Source: Cloacibacterium sp047601505
GTDB lineage: Bacteria > Bacteroidota > Bacteroidia > Flavobacteriales > Weeksellaceae
DNA length: 64,000 bases
Direction of reading: 5' to 3'
Assembly (NCBI RefSeq): GCF_047601505.1
Contig: NZ_JASGJD010000001.1
Span: forward strand, 2,976,001 to 3,040,000
The translations under genes were made by a program, and so were the position numbers. This document shows, in pieces, positions 62,695 through 64,000 of this stretch. The notes under the pieces were generated by a model. That model did no database searches. It was not told the DNA's origin and was given only the letters and a program-made list of their open reading frames with translations. Numbering within the stretch: the first letter of the stretch is position 1; each line of letters opens with the position of its first letter.

Positions 62695-64000
62695 TTAATA
62701 ATTATTGTATTGTGTCCAAGCACCGAAGAAATCTCCATTTCTTATTCCTAAATCTACTGGCCAATTATTAAAGAATGGTTGTGGCAGTCCGAAAATAGGT
62801 AAAGAAACAGCACCTGTTAATCTGTTTGCGGCAGGAATTAAATTCGTATCCGGACCAGCAGCATCGGTATTAAACCCGTGTACAAAAACGGAGGTGAAAT
62901 TAGTAGAAGTAAACAATGAACCTGTACCCTCTACATAAATACCTCTTGGATATCCTACTACTATACCATCATTTACTGTTAATTGACCGTGTCTTCTTAC
63001 GTGGATTCCATTTTCATATAAGGTATTAGAGCTGGAAACCCCAACAATAGTAAGCCCGTTAATGATAGGGTGCGTCAACAATGTAGTAGCAGTTCCTGTT
63101 GAATTATTATCCAACTCAATACCATTCGTATCCGATACTTGATTAGGAGCAGTACCACTTTGACTATGTGTAGAATTAATATCAGCCAATGCCAATGCGT
63201 TGGTAATAGTACCTACATATCCGTTATCAAAATCAAAACCGTCATCATCCTGTGCAAACGCAATAATGTTAGATGCATTAACTGTTCCACCAAAGAACTC
63301 GAACGCATCATCTTTACCGTAGGATACCTGAATATGGTGTAAGGTCGTTCCATTTCCAACACCTCCTAATGTTAAACCGTTAATCTCATTTCCGGAGTTA
63401 GGTGCTAATAAATCAAAACCTCCATACTCTATACGAACGTAAGTTAAAGAACCTCCGTTATGAGCTGAATTAGTTCCTCCATATTCGTATTGAGAACCAC
63501 TAAGCCCCTCGATAGTAGCAGTTCCGGTTGCGGTATTGATAGGGGCATCTCCCAAAATAATTACTCCTCCAAAATCTCCGGGAGCAGCTTTCGTATCATC
63601 TTCACAATCCAAAAGATTGTAGCTGGTAAATACTACAGGGGCAGAAACGGTTCCGTTCGCATTCAATTTACCCCCTTTTTGTACCACCAATACACCAGTA
63701 GGTGTATTATTGCTCTTGGGTTTTGCTTTGATGTATGTTCCCGGCTCAATAGTCAGAGTTACATTATTTGGTACATTTAAAATTCCATCAATTTCCCAGA
63801 TCTTATCTGCCGTCCAGGTAGTTGGAACACCTCCTGAACCCACATCTCCTGCAACAGTTTGAACAGGAAGATTACAACCAACTGCATAATCTGCAGATGA
63901 AGACTGCATATTAAAACTAGAATCTGATTCTACTAAAGAATCGTTCTGACGACAAGCCGTTAATGAAAAGGCTGCCATTGCCACAAGAAAGAAATTTCTC
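62695..64000 (-). CDS. Surface lipoprotein with right-handed beta-helix, 5' end outside window
   Basis: The frame runs off the right edge: RNFFLVAMAAFSLTACRQND is a lipoprotein signal with lipobox Cys, so only a few codons are missing. The body is a parallel beta-helix, with repeated short strands (VPNNVTLTIEPGTYIKAKPK, GVLVVQKGGKLNANGTVSAP, TLHHIQVSYGKDDAFEFFGG, TVNASNIIAFAQDDDGFDFD). This family is common in flavobacteria as exported, often mislabelled, proteins. Function unknown. First of the series running down to the S41 lipoprotein. Confidence 0.85.
   Translation of the reverse strand, partial: RNFFLVAMAAFSLTACRQNDSLVESDSSFNMQSSSADYAVGCNLPVQTVAGDVGSGGVPTTWTADKIWEIDGILNVPNNVTLTIEPGTYIKAKPKSNNTPTGVLVVQKGGKLNANGTVSAPVVFTSYNLLDCEDDTKAAPGDFGGVIILGDAPINTATGTATIEGLSGSQYEYGGTNSAHNGGSLTYVRIEYGGFDLLAPNSGNEINGLTLGGVGNGTTLHHIQVSYGKDDAFEFFGGTVNASNIIAFAQDDDGFDFDNGYVGTITNALALADINSTHSQSGTAPNQVSDTNGIELDNNSTGTATTLLTHPIINGLTIVGVSSSNTLYENGIHVRRHGQLTVNDGIVVGYPRGIYVEGTGSLFTSTNFTSVFVHGFNTDAAGPDTNLIPAANRLTGAVSLPIFGLPQPFFNNWPVDLGIRNGDFFGAWTQYNNY

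Overview
The window is AT-rich chromosomal DNA from a flavobacterium-like member of the Bacteroidota, most likely near Chryseobacterium/Elizabethkingia. Support: promoters with the Bacteroidota -7 element TAnnTTTG, a SusC/SusD pair, a type IX secretion (T9SS) C-terminal sorting domain, HAE1-type RND efflux genes and many AraC regulators. No rRNA, complete tRNA or CRISPR array is visible. Much of the window is accessory DNA with transposon copies and decaying genes.

Region 1 (1-10.2 kb) is a defence island. On the minus strand lie hsdM, hsdS, a tyrosine recombinase and the 5' part of hsdR (runs off the window). A second, inverted and partly decayed hsdS lies between hsdS and the recombinase and shares an 84-bp, 79/84-identical inverted repeat with the live copy, the layout of a phase-variable type I restriction system. 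Upstream is an AbiE-type toxin/antitoxin operon whose -7 box sits inside a perfect 11+11 bp dyad. Then come remnants of an integrative element (broken ATPase, nonsense-mutated HTH gene, intact excisionase-like HTH) and a nine-unit array with 33-34 bp period.

Region 2 (10.3-23.6 kb) is a regulator and redox-enzyme region: four AraC proteins, a MarR/VOC pair, an SDR, an NmrA-like protein, a quinone reductase-like flavoprotein, a RidA protein, a methyltransferase, an S41 peptidase and an aspartyl-protease-like protein.

Region 3 (24.0-48.8 kb) is bracketed by two same-orientation copies of one IS21-family element that differ in length by exactly eight heptanucleotide repeats. Between them lie a HamA-like (Hachiman) gene cut by the left copy, a KAP-type NTPase, IS91 and IS982 remnants, an AcrA-AcrB-OprM-type efflux operon, a LytS/LytTR two-component system joined to an SMR transporter gene, a frameshifted universal stress protein, an esterase, a second AbiE-like operon with TTGGCA-N15-TGCCAA dyads, and a decayed family of small secreted proteins, one of which the right copy interrupts.

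Region 4 (49-64 kb) has IS110 debris, then SusD/SusC divergent from a PI-PLC-like gene followed by a calcineurin-like phosphoesterase, suggesting uptake and breakdown of a phosphorylated lipid or inositol compound. It ends with a minus-strand set of surface proteins: a beta-helix lipoprotein (cut by the window end), a T9SS cargo protein, an unknown two-helix membrane protein, a lipoprotein and an S41 peptidase lipoprotein.
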